A stretch of DNA of 39,898 nucleotides from Byssothecium circinans. Lineage: Eukaryota; Ascomycota; Dothideomycetes; Pleosporales; Massarinaceae. The translations under genes and the position numbers were made by a program. The stretch covers positions 217,582 through 257,479 of the forward strand of contig ML977032.1 of the NCBI GenBank assembly GCA_010015675.1, given 5' to 3'. This document shows, in pieces, positions 12,506 to 22,428 of this stretch. Every line of letters starts with the position of its first letter. The first letter of the stretch is position 1. Under the pieces are notes generated by a model, which was not told the DNA's origin, searched no databases, and worked only from the letters and a program-made list of their open reading frames with translations.

Positions 12506-13290
12506 CCTGACGTGAGTATATCCGAACTGCTTTCCAGGCCCCTCCGCACTGAACATACTGTAAATCGCTTCCTTCCCTACTTACCCCCCCTACTTTAGCC
12601 ACTCTAGTCCAGTCAGTCCATCCCTCGTACCGGGACGTAAGATTGTTTTGTTTCGCTGTGATTGTGAACAAGTCCCCGAACTACCACAACCTAACTTAAC
12701 CGACCCTACATACCATCCCACCTACTCCCCGTACAAAAGCAAAGCGCAAGACCCCCTCGAACAACGGCGGATCCATTCATCTTCACCGCATGATATCCAA
12801 GGTGGATACATCAATCCCAACCCCACAATCTCACGAAATGACCCGCAGCTGTCACATCAAAGGTAGAGTAAGTAGATAAGAAAAATAGGGACATATCAAT
12901 ATCAATATCAAATATCATAGACTGACTCAAGACTACATACATACGTACGCTACCGAAAAGCCAGCCCTGGACGACAAAAAATGCTCAGCACGATCAAAAA
13001 AAAAAAGAAGAAAAGAACGCCACCATGCTCCGAAGTGCCGAGAAGAGAGAAGAGAAGAGAAGAGACAAGTACTCGACAATATTACCCCGAGAAAAAGCTG
13101 AATAAAAAAAAAACCACCCAATGAATGAGCGCCCAAGTCGCAAACCCGCAACAGCAGCTAGCGCAGAGGCCACTGTACGAACGATAAAAGCAAGCCGGCG
13201 GTGCCTCTGCAAGCAAGCAAGCAAGCATAGACGCTCGCTCACCCGTACGTTTGACGGAACCCCCCACCCCACCTACCACACCCCCACACC

Positions 13291-13922
13291 TCACACCCCC
13301 TTAATAGCAACCGTCCTCTCACTATTCAACTTATCCGCATTCCGCTCATGGCTCTCCTTCTTACAGTCCTCGAGGCCCTCACACCTATGATCCTCCAAGA
13401 GCCGATGCTTGCCGCAGAAGTGGCCGGAGCAGAAGCCGCAGTCGCCGACGATGCGCTGCGCCGCGTCCCGGCAGTCCTTGAACGAGCAGCGGATCTTCTT
13501 GGGGGGCATGCCGCCGCGCAGCGGCAGCGCCATGTGCAGCGTTGCGTTGGCGGGGATGTGCAGCGAGGAGAGCGTCGACGTCGGCGACGCGAGGTGCGTG
13601 CCGGCGTGCACGAGGCGGAGGTCGGATTCGGGGACGTTGTGGCGGAGGGCGAGGAGCGTGGAGAGCGTGGAGAGGGTTGTTGTTGAGGGGATGGTTAGGG
13701 GGATTGCTGGGGTTGGGGTTAGTGTTTTCATCTCGCTGGTGAAGTGTTGGTTGTGAGGGTGGTGGTTGCGATGATGGGGGTTGGCGGTTCCGAGGTTCGG
13801 AATGCTTGGGACGGGTACGGATACTTACTGCTCGTGCCGGAAACGTTCTTGACGAAGATCTGCATCGTGTCCTCGTCCGACTGCGTGGAGCTGACGCTGG
13901 AGATGGAGCTGGAGCGACGCAT
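13291..13922 (-). CDS. Ubiquitin-like domain plus AN1 zinc-finger protein
   Basis: Two exons, 13922-13829 and 13706-13291, give 169 aa. The 122-bp intron has a GTAAGT donor and ends CACTAACCCCAACCCCAG. Acceptors nearer the donor give a stop or the wrong frame, whereas this one restores an unbroken ubiquitin fold. Residues 20-97 are ubiquitin-like, starting MQIFVKNVSGTS, containing LRLVHAGTHL, and ending LRGG at 94-97. An AN1 zinc finger follows with C105, C110, C121, C124, C129, H132, H138 and C140 in the C-x4-C...C-x2-C-x4-C-x2-H-x5-H-x-C pattern. Related proteins include yeast Tmc1 and animal ZFAND4, and the wider AN1 family (Cuz1/ZFAND) works with the proteasome and Cdc48 in stress. The first 19 residues are Ser-rich. 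Initiation at the internal Met20 is also possible. Confidence 0.85.
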
Positions 13923-15577
13923 GTTGGCGGTGTCGTGCCGGTGGTGCGTGTCGTGCTTCGAGGCGTGGGTGGTTGCGGGTTGCGGTGTGGCAAGACGAAC
14001 AGCTGCGGTTGTGGCGCCGGGATAACAGAGATGCAGCTACGCCCTTGGTAGGTACTCGCGTTGTCTGTGTGATTGTAGGTAGACAGGTGACGGCGGTGTG
14101 TGAAGGGAGGTTGAAGTGAAGAGGAGGGAGCAGGCAGAAAAGCGTGAGTGGTTGAGTGTGGATGAGAGTGTGACTGGGACCGACAGCGGATGGCGACAAG
14201 GCAGGGCAAGGAATCGTAAATGTGACGCAGGCCTGGCGCTTCGGAAGCGTCTTATAAAGGCGAGCGAGCGGTCGGCGAGGCGAAAGCGTCCTCTGCGCAC
14301 GGTTCAGACGCAGCGAAGGAGCACTGTGCGGTGTGGTGCGGTGCGGGTGCCAGCCAGCAGGCGCAAGACCTTGGGATGAGCGATTATCTACTGACTACTC
14401 ATGCACGCTGCATTATTGTCCATCATGGTCGTGTGCTGCCTTGTACGTACTCTACCTATCCGCTGAAGCCCTTGGAAAAGCACATAAAGAATTGCCTGTT
14501 GTGCTCTTCCGCCCGCTATCCACTCACGTGCCGTTCTATTCGATATGTGGTGCGGATGCGGCGATGCCGTGCTTGTCGGAACATGAACATGAGCATGAAC
14601 ATGCATATGAATCATCGTCTTTTGATGACCAAGGCCCCTTCAGCCTTCCACACCTTTCCACTGGCACTGGAATCATCATCCGAAAGTCTACCGAGCGAGC
14701 ATCAACCCACGGTCCGACTGCAAAACGGTATCTCAACCGAGGAACCCATGGATTCGTATGACGATTCATCTTAATAACAATAAAGAACCTTCGTGTCGCC
14801 GTCGCCCTACCTTCCCGCCCTCCTTTCCTGTTCCCTCTCCTTCACTGCCACGTATCGCAAGCACACGCTCCACCCCGTCTCATCCCTCCTCCAACCTTGG
14901 AACCTTGGGCATGTCCTCCAATCCAGATCGGTCGACCCCATGTATCGAGCCATATCGATACCCGCATATACGACAGCACAGCGAACACGCGAACCACAGC
15001 TGCAGATGACCCGCCTGCCGCCCGCGCTCGCCTCTTCTTATTAACCTTGCCGCTGCATCTGCATGTAGCCTGCCTGCATAGCCCAGGAACATAAATGATG
15101 CCACACGTGGACGTCAGCCGCCGCCTTCTAACCGTATGCAGCCCTCTATCCTTACTATTCTGATCCTTACTGGCTGTAAACGTGTTCGACAGCCGCTTCG
15201 ATAATGCCAAGCGAAGGTGCATTCATATCCGTTTGGGCTTGCCTGGGTCGCTAGGTCGAATGGGATGATGCTGGTGAGGCTGTTTCCAATGGTTTGTCTC
15301 ATCATGGCATTGCCTTTCCGAGGGAACCTGTAACTTCCAACCGTTTGTTACAAAACGTTCCAGAAGGGTTTCCAATGTTCCACACAGATCCCACACAGAT
15401 TCGAGATCCAAGTTTCCCATCCCCTTTCTTTATCGACATGTCGACACACGACACACGACACACAAGACACGGCAAGGTAGTGCAACAATTCTATTTTCAG
15501 GTACACCGTACACAATCCCCATTCCATGGAGCCCGTACAACGCATCACCCCCACTCCCCCACAGCGTCCCCCAACCC
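13923..15577. other. Intergenic region, AN1-gene promoter and ACAD 3' flank
   Basis: No gene is supported. A long minus-strand frame reaching 14209 overlaps the AN1 gene out of phase and encodes a Pro/Arg-rich string typical of a shadow frame. Frames at 14331-14774 (+) and 14842-15222 (-) show no domain. ATGAACATG-like repeats occur near 14580-14615, and ACACGACACACG-like repeats near 15445-15470. Sequence upstream of 13922 should hold the AN1 gene promoter. Confidence 0.4.
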
Positions 15578-17175
15578 CTACAACATCGCCTTCGGCATCC
15601 TCTTCATCGCCTGCCTCACCCCCAAATCCGCAAGAATCTCCTCCGTGCCCCCCAAAATCGCATCAAACTTATACGTCCTATGAAACATCTCCACGACCCT
15701 CCCCATACCCCCCTGCGTAATCCCCCTTCCCCCAAATATATTCACCGCCTCGTCTGCAATCTCGTGCGCGCAGCGCGTGGCATACGATTTGAGCAGCCCG
15801 ATAGGACCCCCGAGGTGCGTGTTCTGCTGCGCGTACGACATGGATGACATTTGGAAGGCGATGGATTCGAGCCAGGCCTGGTTGGCTTCGACGAGGGCGA
15901 TCATTTTGGCGAGTTTTTGGCGGATGGCGGGTTGGGAGATGAGGGGGGCGGAGAAGACGATGCGTTGGTGGGTCCATTTTAGGGTTTCTTCGACGATGGT
16001 GCGCGACATGCGAATTACTGCCGCGGACATTCCGAAGCGCTCGTGGTTGAAGTTGGACACTGTTTCGATATTTTAGCAACTATGATATTCCCACCTATTA
16101 ACATTGCGTAGTCAGACTTACTGATGACAGTAAACCCCTTATGCTCCTCCCCAAGCAGATTCTCAACCGGCACCTTCACATCATTGAACTCAATAAACGC
16201 CGTCCCCGCCGTAGTACTATAACTCGTCTTAATCAGACTCGTCTCAACACCCTCCTGCCTCTCTACAAGCACCACACTAAACCCCTTGTCCGTCCGACAC
16301 CCCACGACAAAGTAATCGCACCACATCCCATTCGTAATCCACTTCTTGGTCCCCCTAACCACATAAAATTTCCCATCCTCCGTCTTCGTCGCCGTAGTCC
16401 TCAACCCCGCCACATCCGACCCAGCAAAAGCCTCCGTAATAGCCAAACACATCTTCTTCCTCCCCGCCAACACCTCCTCGACGACCTTCCTCTTTTGCTC
16501 CGACTCAGGCATCCACTGCAGCACCGCCGTCAAGCTAATCATCATCCCCGCCATATTCCCGTCCTGGAAGCCCCTCGCATTGCTCCGCACGAATTCCTGC
16601 ACCTGCACCATATCGTGCAGATAATCAAACTCCTCGCCCTTCACCACGCCGAAGAGATTCTTCCCGTGCAGATGCTTCCCCGGTCCCAACCGCATGGCGA
16701 GTATATCCCTCGAAGCCATGAGGTCAATCAGCTCCTGGGAGATATACGTGCCATCTTTCTCCTTGGCCTGCGCCTCCGGCGTGACGAACTCGTCGACAAA
16801 CTCCCTGACCTTGCGCTGCAGCGCGCGATGGCTGGCTTTGAAATACGGGCTCTTGCCCTCGGGACGCAGCCACAGCGGTTCCGCGTACGGCACTGTGCTG
16901 AGTTCGCCGATGCCGCGGACGATCACCTCCGGCGTCTCGTTTTCGAGCACGCCGACGCATAGCGAGGTGTACTTTTCCAGCACTTCTTGTCGGTGCAGGT
17001 TGTAGAAGGCGGTTGTCGCGTCGGTGCCGGCGATTTGCTCGAGCACGACTGTGCCGCCTGGGTGCGCGTCGAGGAAGTCGCTGAGGTCGTAGACTTTGTG
17101 GTCGATTATGCACCAGAGGTCCGAGGGGGTGTTGTGGGTTGCTACGGCTTCACGGGTGAGGGCTTGGGGGGGCAT
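15578..17175 (-). CDS. Cytochrome b5-acyl-CoA dehydrogenase fusion protein
   Basis: Two exons, 17175-16122 and 16059-15578, give 511 aa. The 62-bp intron (GTAAGT...ACAG) splits the Met codon of GFTVI-MSNFN. The ATG at 17175 (MPPQALTREAV) was chosen because the frame is open further upstream but has no earlier ATG. Residues 4 to about 80 form a cytochrome b5-type heme domain with the axial-ligand motif HPGG (38-41) and a second candidate ligand, H61. The rest is a full acyl-CoA dehydrogenase: N-terminal helical domain, the FAD-contacting block ITEAFAGSDVAGLRTTA, KKWITNG, and a C-terminal four-helix domain with IFGGRGIT. The usual MCAD-type glutamate position (YEGT) reads LGGT. A glutamate does occur at E358 (NHERF), where isovaleryl- and long-chain enzymes carry their base. 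The b5 domain could pass electrons within the same chain. The substrate is unknown. Confidence 0.9.
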
Positions 17176-17806
17176 TGTGGGCAGGAGGGGATTGTGTTGT
17201 GTTGTGGTGGATTGGTTGTGGATGGGACGATGCTTTAGCTGTGAGGCGCAGAAGTAGGTGTATGTGAAAGGTGGGGGTAGTGAGACAGGAACCTTCAAGC
17301 TACATTATTTCGAAAAGAGGAAATAAAGGTCTCGGCCGGCCCCAGAGCTAGAGCGGCTTCTCCGCAAGCTTTTCTCCGCAGATTCAGCGCAAATAATGAG
17401 TCGTGATGTTGGTGGTGGTGGGCATTCCTGCCTGGGGCCGAGGTTCGAAGCTCTGCATCAGCGGGATTCTATAGCCTCCTATTGGTCAGTACTCCGTGAT
17501 TACTACCCGCACATGGAGATACGCGATAGGATGTTTGGTTGAGGATGATGATTTCGATCTCAAATATTTTGGGATATAGAAAGCATGGCTGACAAGAATA
17601 TGTACAAGACTGGCAAAGCTGCTAAATCACAATGATGCTCCACGCTGAACGCTCCACAAATATATCTATCAACTCAGTACAGTCATAGATGCCCCAAGGT
17701 TGGACACGGTTTCACGGTTGACTGTCGAAAGTGTACCCACACTTCTGCTGCTGGTACTGTACACCCTGCTCACTCCTCATACAAATACAGATGCTGTTAA
17801 CGGCTC
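17176..17806. other. Intergenic region between OTU1 and b5-ACAD
   Basis: Both flanking genes are on the minus strand, so this stretch holds the OTU1 3' UTR and the b5-ACAD promoter. No gene is seen. There is a GC-rich palindrome GGCCGGCC near 17333-17340 and a GGTGGTGGTGGG run near 17411. Confidence 0.45.
17438..17443. promoter_or_regulatory. Possible fatty-acid response element (CCGAGG/CCTCGG)
   Basis: A CCGAGG hexamer lies about 265 bp upstream of the b5-ACAD start. Its reverse complement, CCTCGG, is the core reported for the fungal fatty-acid regulators FarA and FarB. Only one copy is present, and the same hexamer occurs elsewhere in this window (for example near 5650), so chance is a fair explanation. 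Confidence 0.2.
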
Positions 17807-18796
17807 TCAGCTTGCCTCCCCAAAATCGCCATGTCCCGTTTCTTGCGCATGCTGTACCGCAGCCTGTTCACCAGCACCCTTCCACCCGCACTGGTTGCAC
17901 TTGATAGTAAACTTCTGAGTATCCGTAAAATAGTGCTTCTTCTTTAGTTCCCCACACAATTGCCTCGCCGCCTCCAGTATCACATCGTCCCTCGCATCGA
18001 AGAGCTTCACATCATTCGCCGTATCATATGTCGCGCATCCCTGCGGCACGAATGCTATCGTATCGTAGTGAATCCCCGAGTACACGAGTATACACCGCTT
18101 TGGCCGACCCTCATTGAAGCGGTCTACCCGCAAATCTTGCACATTGATGCTGCAGATCTCGATATCGAACTCTTGCGACAGGATGCTGAGCTCGATGCCG
18201 CCGCCCCACGAATCAGAGTATGATATCCACCGGCAGTACTCGTCTGGCTTGCGCTGGAGAATGGCTTCGTTGTACATGTCAGGGTCTGCCTGGATAGCTT
18301 GCGCGACGAGGGAGCGGAGCTCTGTCATAGAGTCCAGGGAATCAGAAAGAACGGCACTGCCCAGGGCGCGGAACATGCATGAATTGTCGTCAGGCATGAC
18401 CCGTAGAACCATAGTGCCTGCCCGCGCCGGCACTGTTATCTCCGGCGTCTCCTTGAGCGCATCGTTTTGTTTCCGTTGTAATGATAGTGGTGCGGATTTT
18501 GACCGTTCGGAGGAGGGGGCTGGCTCGGCTTGTGCTGTTTCGCTCGGGTCTCCGGTTGCCTGAGCTATGACGATGAGAGTGGAGCCATTTAGCTTGAGGT
18601 CAGTATCGGCGAGGCGGGTTGAGAGCCCGTAGAGGGAGGGATCGAGAGGCTGTGGAGGGAAGCCCCATTTTAGTTCGAAGAGCGGAAGGTTCGTGGTGTT
18701 GGTGATGGAGGAGAGGAGGTCTGAGACTGCGGCGTCATCGTCGAGGGAGATGGTGGGCATGCCCGATGGCGTGCGGAGTTTGATGCGGATCGGCAT
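17807..18796 (-). CDS. OTU1: Ubiquitin thioesterase OTU1 (YOD1-type deubiquitinase)
   Basis: A single exon with an ATG at 18796 gives 329 aa, close to the family length. Residues 1-80 form a UBX-like domain (MPIRIKLRTPSG start) that in yeast Otu1 and human YOD1 binds Cdc48/p97. An acidic/Ser-rich linker follows (81-120). The OTU cysteine-protease domain carries PDDNSCMF, with catalytic C140 next to D137, and YSGIHYD with catalytic H243. The C-terminus is a C2H2 zinc finger with C300, C303, H316 and H322. In known family members the enzyme trims ubiquitin chains (preferring K48/K11-type linkages) on Cdc48 clients in ER-associated degradation. All key residues are present, so it should be active. 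A ubiquitin-like/AN1 gene lies two genes away on the same strand. Confidence 0.96.
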   Translation of the reverse strand: MPIRIKLRTPSGMPTISLDDDAAVSDLLSSITNTTNLPLFELKWGFPPQPLDPSLYGLSTRLADTDLKLNGSTLIVIAQATGDPSETAQAEPAPSSERSKSAPLSLQRKQNDALKETPEITVPARAGTMVLRVMPDDNSCMFRALGSAVLSDSLDSMTELRSLVAQAIQADPDMYNEAILQRKPDEYCRWISYSDSWGGGIELSILSQEFDIEICSINVQDLRVDRFNEGRPKRCILVYSGIHYDTIAFVPQGCATYDTANDVKLFDARDDVILEAARQLCGELKKKHYFTDTQKFTIKCNQCGWKGAGEQAAVQHAQETGHGDFGEAS

Positions 18797-20272
18797 ATTG
18801 TCTCTCGTGTGATCACAACTCTGGAAGAGGTTTGTAAAGAATGTTTTGGCTGCTTTTACAGTAGACTCGATAGTGTTGTGTGCGGTGTACAGGCAGGTAG
18901 CCGGTGTCGTTTGGTAAAAAAAAGTTGGGGAAGGCGAACAGGACCCCGCGGCAAGTGCTTCGGAACGGAGGCAGGAGCGTTTGTCACCTTATGCGTGGCT
19001 AGAATTGTTTTGTAAGCGAGAACTGCGCGGTGAAAAGGTGAGGAAAGGCAACAATAGTGACATAAGCGCGTGTGAACATACGATGCTTGCGGTGAGGCGT
19101 GGTACTGAGTTGGCATGCCAATGAATGTTCCGAACCAAGCCGAAACCAGATCGTCGGTGCACGGACCAGTGACCTTGAGTTTCCTCTTCCCCGGTTGAAC
19201 TCCGCAACACCTCCAAGTCTTCAAATCTCCATTGAAGAAAGGTTCACTACCAGCTAACAAAACTTTCGGCGCCGGCCTCTGCATCTAATGATACACTTGG
19301 TTCCCACACGTAGCACACTTATCTGGCACAGGGCACACAAGTCACCAACATCGAGTCCCCCTTCCGGCCCTTCAACAGGATTCTGATTGGGAGACAGTCG
19401 GTCAGTTATTGAACCAAGGATTACCTTCATGAGAAGGATGGCCGTCGATGAGAAACGGACATAGAAGCTGTGCTCACCTGGATTCTAATTCATCCGCTTT
19501 CTCAATTCCCCTTGACTAAAAGTCTGTTATCTCCTTGACCCTGCACTATCGTCATATCCAGCGCTACATATACATGTTTTCACTCAGATCCCCTAGACAT
19601 AAAGTACAGCGCGGTCGGGGAATCATGCGGCCCAAATCCCCCCCGGTTTCTCCAGCTCTCTCTGCCTTGGGTTTGAAAACGCATGGAATAGCGCATGCCA
19701 GACTCCTCTCCTCTTCATTGTACCGAATTATCACCCAAATCCATCAGCAATGGGGATCCAGACGTCAATATACATATTCCATATCGCGCCCCCATTCATC
19801 TCGTCGTTGTCGCTCGTGTCGATCTCTGTAAGGAAATGTCATCATTCACCCCGCGGAAGGAGCGTGGCCGTGGAGTGAAGAACATGCCGGTTGTCCGTTT
19901 CCGGAAACCCTGCATATAAACCCCCAACATCAAAGAGTGCCCAGCGGACACTGCATCGCAGAAACGTCTAGGCTCTAGCTTGGTCAGTCGCCAGAACTAA
20001 TGTGTACGACATCGCGTAGAATTCAAGCGAGCTGATTTGTGAAGGATGTACTCTTCTAAAGTGTTGATAGGCAGCATCCTGGATATCATAATCGGTGTGC
20101 AGGGAACGTGCTTACACACAGCGCATATACCCAATGGAGGGTAGTCTTTGTGTATATCAAATGTAAGCTTATAAGTAGTAGTGATTGAACTTGCGAGGGT
20201 TCGGGAGTTCGTGTTGCGCAAAACAGGCCTTGTTCAGCTGCTTCCCATCGTATCACCCCACCACAAGGTACA
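18797..20272. other. Intergenic region between divergent OTU1 and P450 genes
   Basis: This 1.5-kb region holds both promoters. A 142-codon minus-strand frame (18856-19284) begins with ATG but shows no domain, so I do not call it. A TATAAA-like sequence (GCATATAAACC) occurs near 19912-19922, about 350 bp before the P450 start. Confidence 0.45.
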
Positions 20273-22004
20273 ATGTCCGTCTCTTTGTACACGTTCTTCT
20301 CTGCCATATTGGTGCTCGCTCTCTACAGGCTTAGCAGAGTCGGGAGACGCTCGCCCGGGTTACCGCCAGGGCCGCCTACCTTACCGATTCTGGGTAATCT
20401 GCACCTGATGCCCAAGGAGAAAGGGCATCTGCAGTTCCAAAAATGGGCGAAAGAGTATGGACCGATATATTCGTTGATACTGGGAACAAAAGTTATGATC
20501 GTTCTGTCGAGTGATCAGACGATAAAGGACTTGCTCGATAAGAGAAGTGGGATTTACTCGTCGCGACCAGATATGTACCTTGGGGGTATAGTGAGCGGCA
20601 ATTTGCGTATGCTTTTAATGGTACTAGTCAGCTCCGCACTTCATAGGGAGAATTGGTGCATGAACAATGGCTGATCAGACGCGCATAGGAGTATGGCGAA
20701 GAATGGCGCATGATTCGGAGGGTTGTGCACAACAACTTGAATATCAAGGCGTCGCGAACGTATCTGCCGTATCAAGACCTTGAGAACAAGGCTATGCTGT
20801 TAGGCTTTCTGGAAACCCCGGACTTGTTTATTGATCACATTCGCCGGTACACGAACTCATTGACAACCCAGATGGTGTTTGGCTTCCGTACGACGAGCAT
20901 TGACGATCCGAAGCTGAAGCAGCTGTTCCATGGCTTTGAGAAATTTTCCCAAGTCACCGGAACGGATACTGCCGCCCTTCTCGACTTGTTTCCGATCCTG
21001 CGCTGGTTGCCCGATGCTGTACTTCCGATGCGTCGGTATGCGAAGGAGCTGCATGTCAAGGAGAAAGAACTGTACGTCGGGCACTGGTTGAATGTCAAGA
21101 AAGCCATCAAGAGTGGCACAGCAAAGGTACGGATATTGTTGGGTACAGATTGTTAACAACTGACGTACACCAGCCGTGCTTTTGTCTCGATCTCGCTCGC
21201 GCACAAGACGAGGAAGGATTTTCCGACGACCTGGCTGGTTATATTTCTGGATCCCTTCTCGAGGCAGGCTCTGACACAACATCCGCCACTCTCATTGGCT
21301 TTGTACAAGCCATGATTCTCTTTCCTGAAGTTGTTAAGATAGCTCAGGCAGAACTCGACCGCGTCTGTGGGGATAGACTCCCGACCATGGACGATGAACC
21401 CGATCTGCCCTACATCCGTGGCTGTGTCAAAGAGAGCTTGCGCTGGATGCCAACTGATATCCTCGGTGTACCGCACGCGGTAATCAAGGACGACGAATAC
21501 ATGGGCTATACGATCCCCAAAGGCTCTGGTGTCATGTGGAACGTTTGGGCTGTTCATATGGATGAGAAGCGGCATCCAGATCCACGGCGTTTCGATCCGG
21601 CTCGCTACAAAGACGACCAGCAGACTGCAGCAGAAGCGGCGAATAACAGAGATGCATCGAAGCGCGACCACTTCGTGTTCGGCGCTGGAAGGCGGTTATG
21701 CCAAGGTATGCATATAGCGGAGAGGTCGATGTTCCTCGCAATATCACGGTTGCTTTGGGCGTACAACTTCGAGAAGGCTGTTGATGAGCAGGGGAATGAG
21801 GTTACGCCTGATGCGGGGAATCTTACCGAGGGCTTTTTGGTCGCGCCCAGGCCGTTTCCAGCGCGTATTGTGCCTAGAGATGGGAAGAAGATTGAGGTTG
21901 TTCGGTCGGAGTGGCGGAAGATGGAGGAGTTGCTTGATGGGTCGGCCCAGTGGAGAGAGCTTCCGGAAGGTCTGATCTGGAAAGAATACAAGGCGGCGGC
22001 ATAA
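20273..22004 (+). CDS. Cytochrome P450 monooxygenase
   Basis: Three exons, 20273-20620, 20689-21126 and 21174-22004, give 538 aa. Introns of 68 and 47 bp are canonical and lie in phase. An N-terminal membrane anchor (about residues 2-20) leads into the proline hinge PGLPPGPPTLPILGNLH, indicating an ER-anchored microsomal enzyme. Signature motifs are all present: the C-helix WRMIRR, the I-helix AGSDTT (293-298), KESLR (ExxR, E349-R352), the PERF-like region FDPARY, and the heme loop FGAGRRLCQG with C438 as heme ligand. The overall style resembles the CYP64/CYP620-type P450s of filamentous fungi that act in secondary metabolism or xenobiotic oxidation. No backbone synthase is nearby and its neighbours are housekeeping genes, so the substrate is unknown. 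It lies 424 bp upstream of the RSC gene on the same strand. Confidence 0.93.
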
Positions 22005-22428
22005 TGTCTCTTTTCTATTTCCCTGCAGAAGGGAACCACAACTTCAGGAGACTTTGCATAACGATTTCTTATCTCCAATAAACGTGTAGTACATGTGTAT
22101 GCGAAGCTTCAGGGCTTAGCATCTCTCACACTCACGACAAAACTTTAGTCGTGGTGGCATAATGCACACCTTTCGGAGAAATACAGTGTAAAAAGTTGTT
22201 CAGAGTCGATGTTCTTCGATTGATGTGCGGGAATGGCAACGTCACGTGGATTTGGCGATTGCCGACTTACATAAGCATAATTATGCACAGACCAACGACT
22301 CTAGCTTCGCGACTGCTTAGCTCAACGCTCATTCTCTCGTCTCGCGACGCGCATTTCCTGTCGCAAACTCTATCTAATCCGCACCACCCCCAGCGCCATT
22401 GCGGAACTGCAGTTAAGGAATTGTCACC
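22005..22428. promoter_or_regulatory. P450 3' UTR and RSC1/2-like promoter region
   Basis: This 424-bp gap between co-directional genes must hold the end of the P450 transcript and the RSC gene promoter. CACGTG-like sequence (AACGTCACGTGGAT) occurs near 22238-22251, a possible bHLH or CBF1-type site. No gene is present. Confidence 0.35.

Larger units (their letters stand above)
8566..13290. other. Gene-poor intergenic region (4.7 kb) with simple repeats
   Basis: No convincing gene is seen. Several open frames of 80-137 codons exist (for example 9257-9526 + and 10547-10960 +), but they overlap on both strands, show no family motif and are not joined by plausible introns. The left end holds the MFS promoter and the right end the 3' flank of the AN1 gene. 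Notable sequence: hairpin-like repeats near 11980-12030 and 12139-12205, a run of CCTGAC/CCTAAC-like units near 12080-12104, a (CCTTC)8 microsatellite, purine-rich GAGAA runs near 13040-13065, and GCAA repeats near 13209-13227. Confidence 0.45.

Noticed and set aside
13385..14209. A 274-codon open frame on the minus strand
   Set aside because: It overlaps the ubiquitin-like/AN1 gene in another phase, reads as a Pro/Arg/His-rich string, and disappears once the 122-bp intron is placed.
16141..16962. A 273-codon open frame on the plus strand
   Set aside because: It is antisense to the b5-acyl-CoA dehydrogenase gene, Arg/Leu/His-rich and without a domain. It is a shadow of biased codon use.
18856..19284. 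A 142-codon minus-strand frame starting with ATG
   Set aside because: No family resemblance. It lies in the promoter region between two divergent genes and has no conserved-looking segment.
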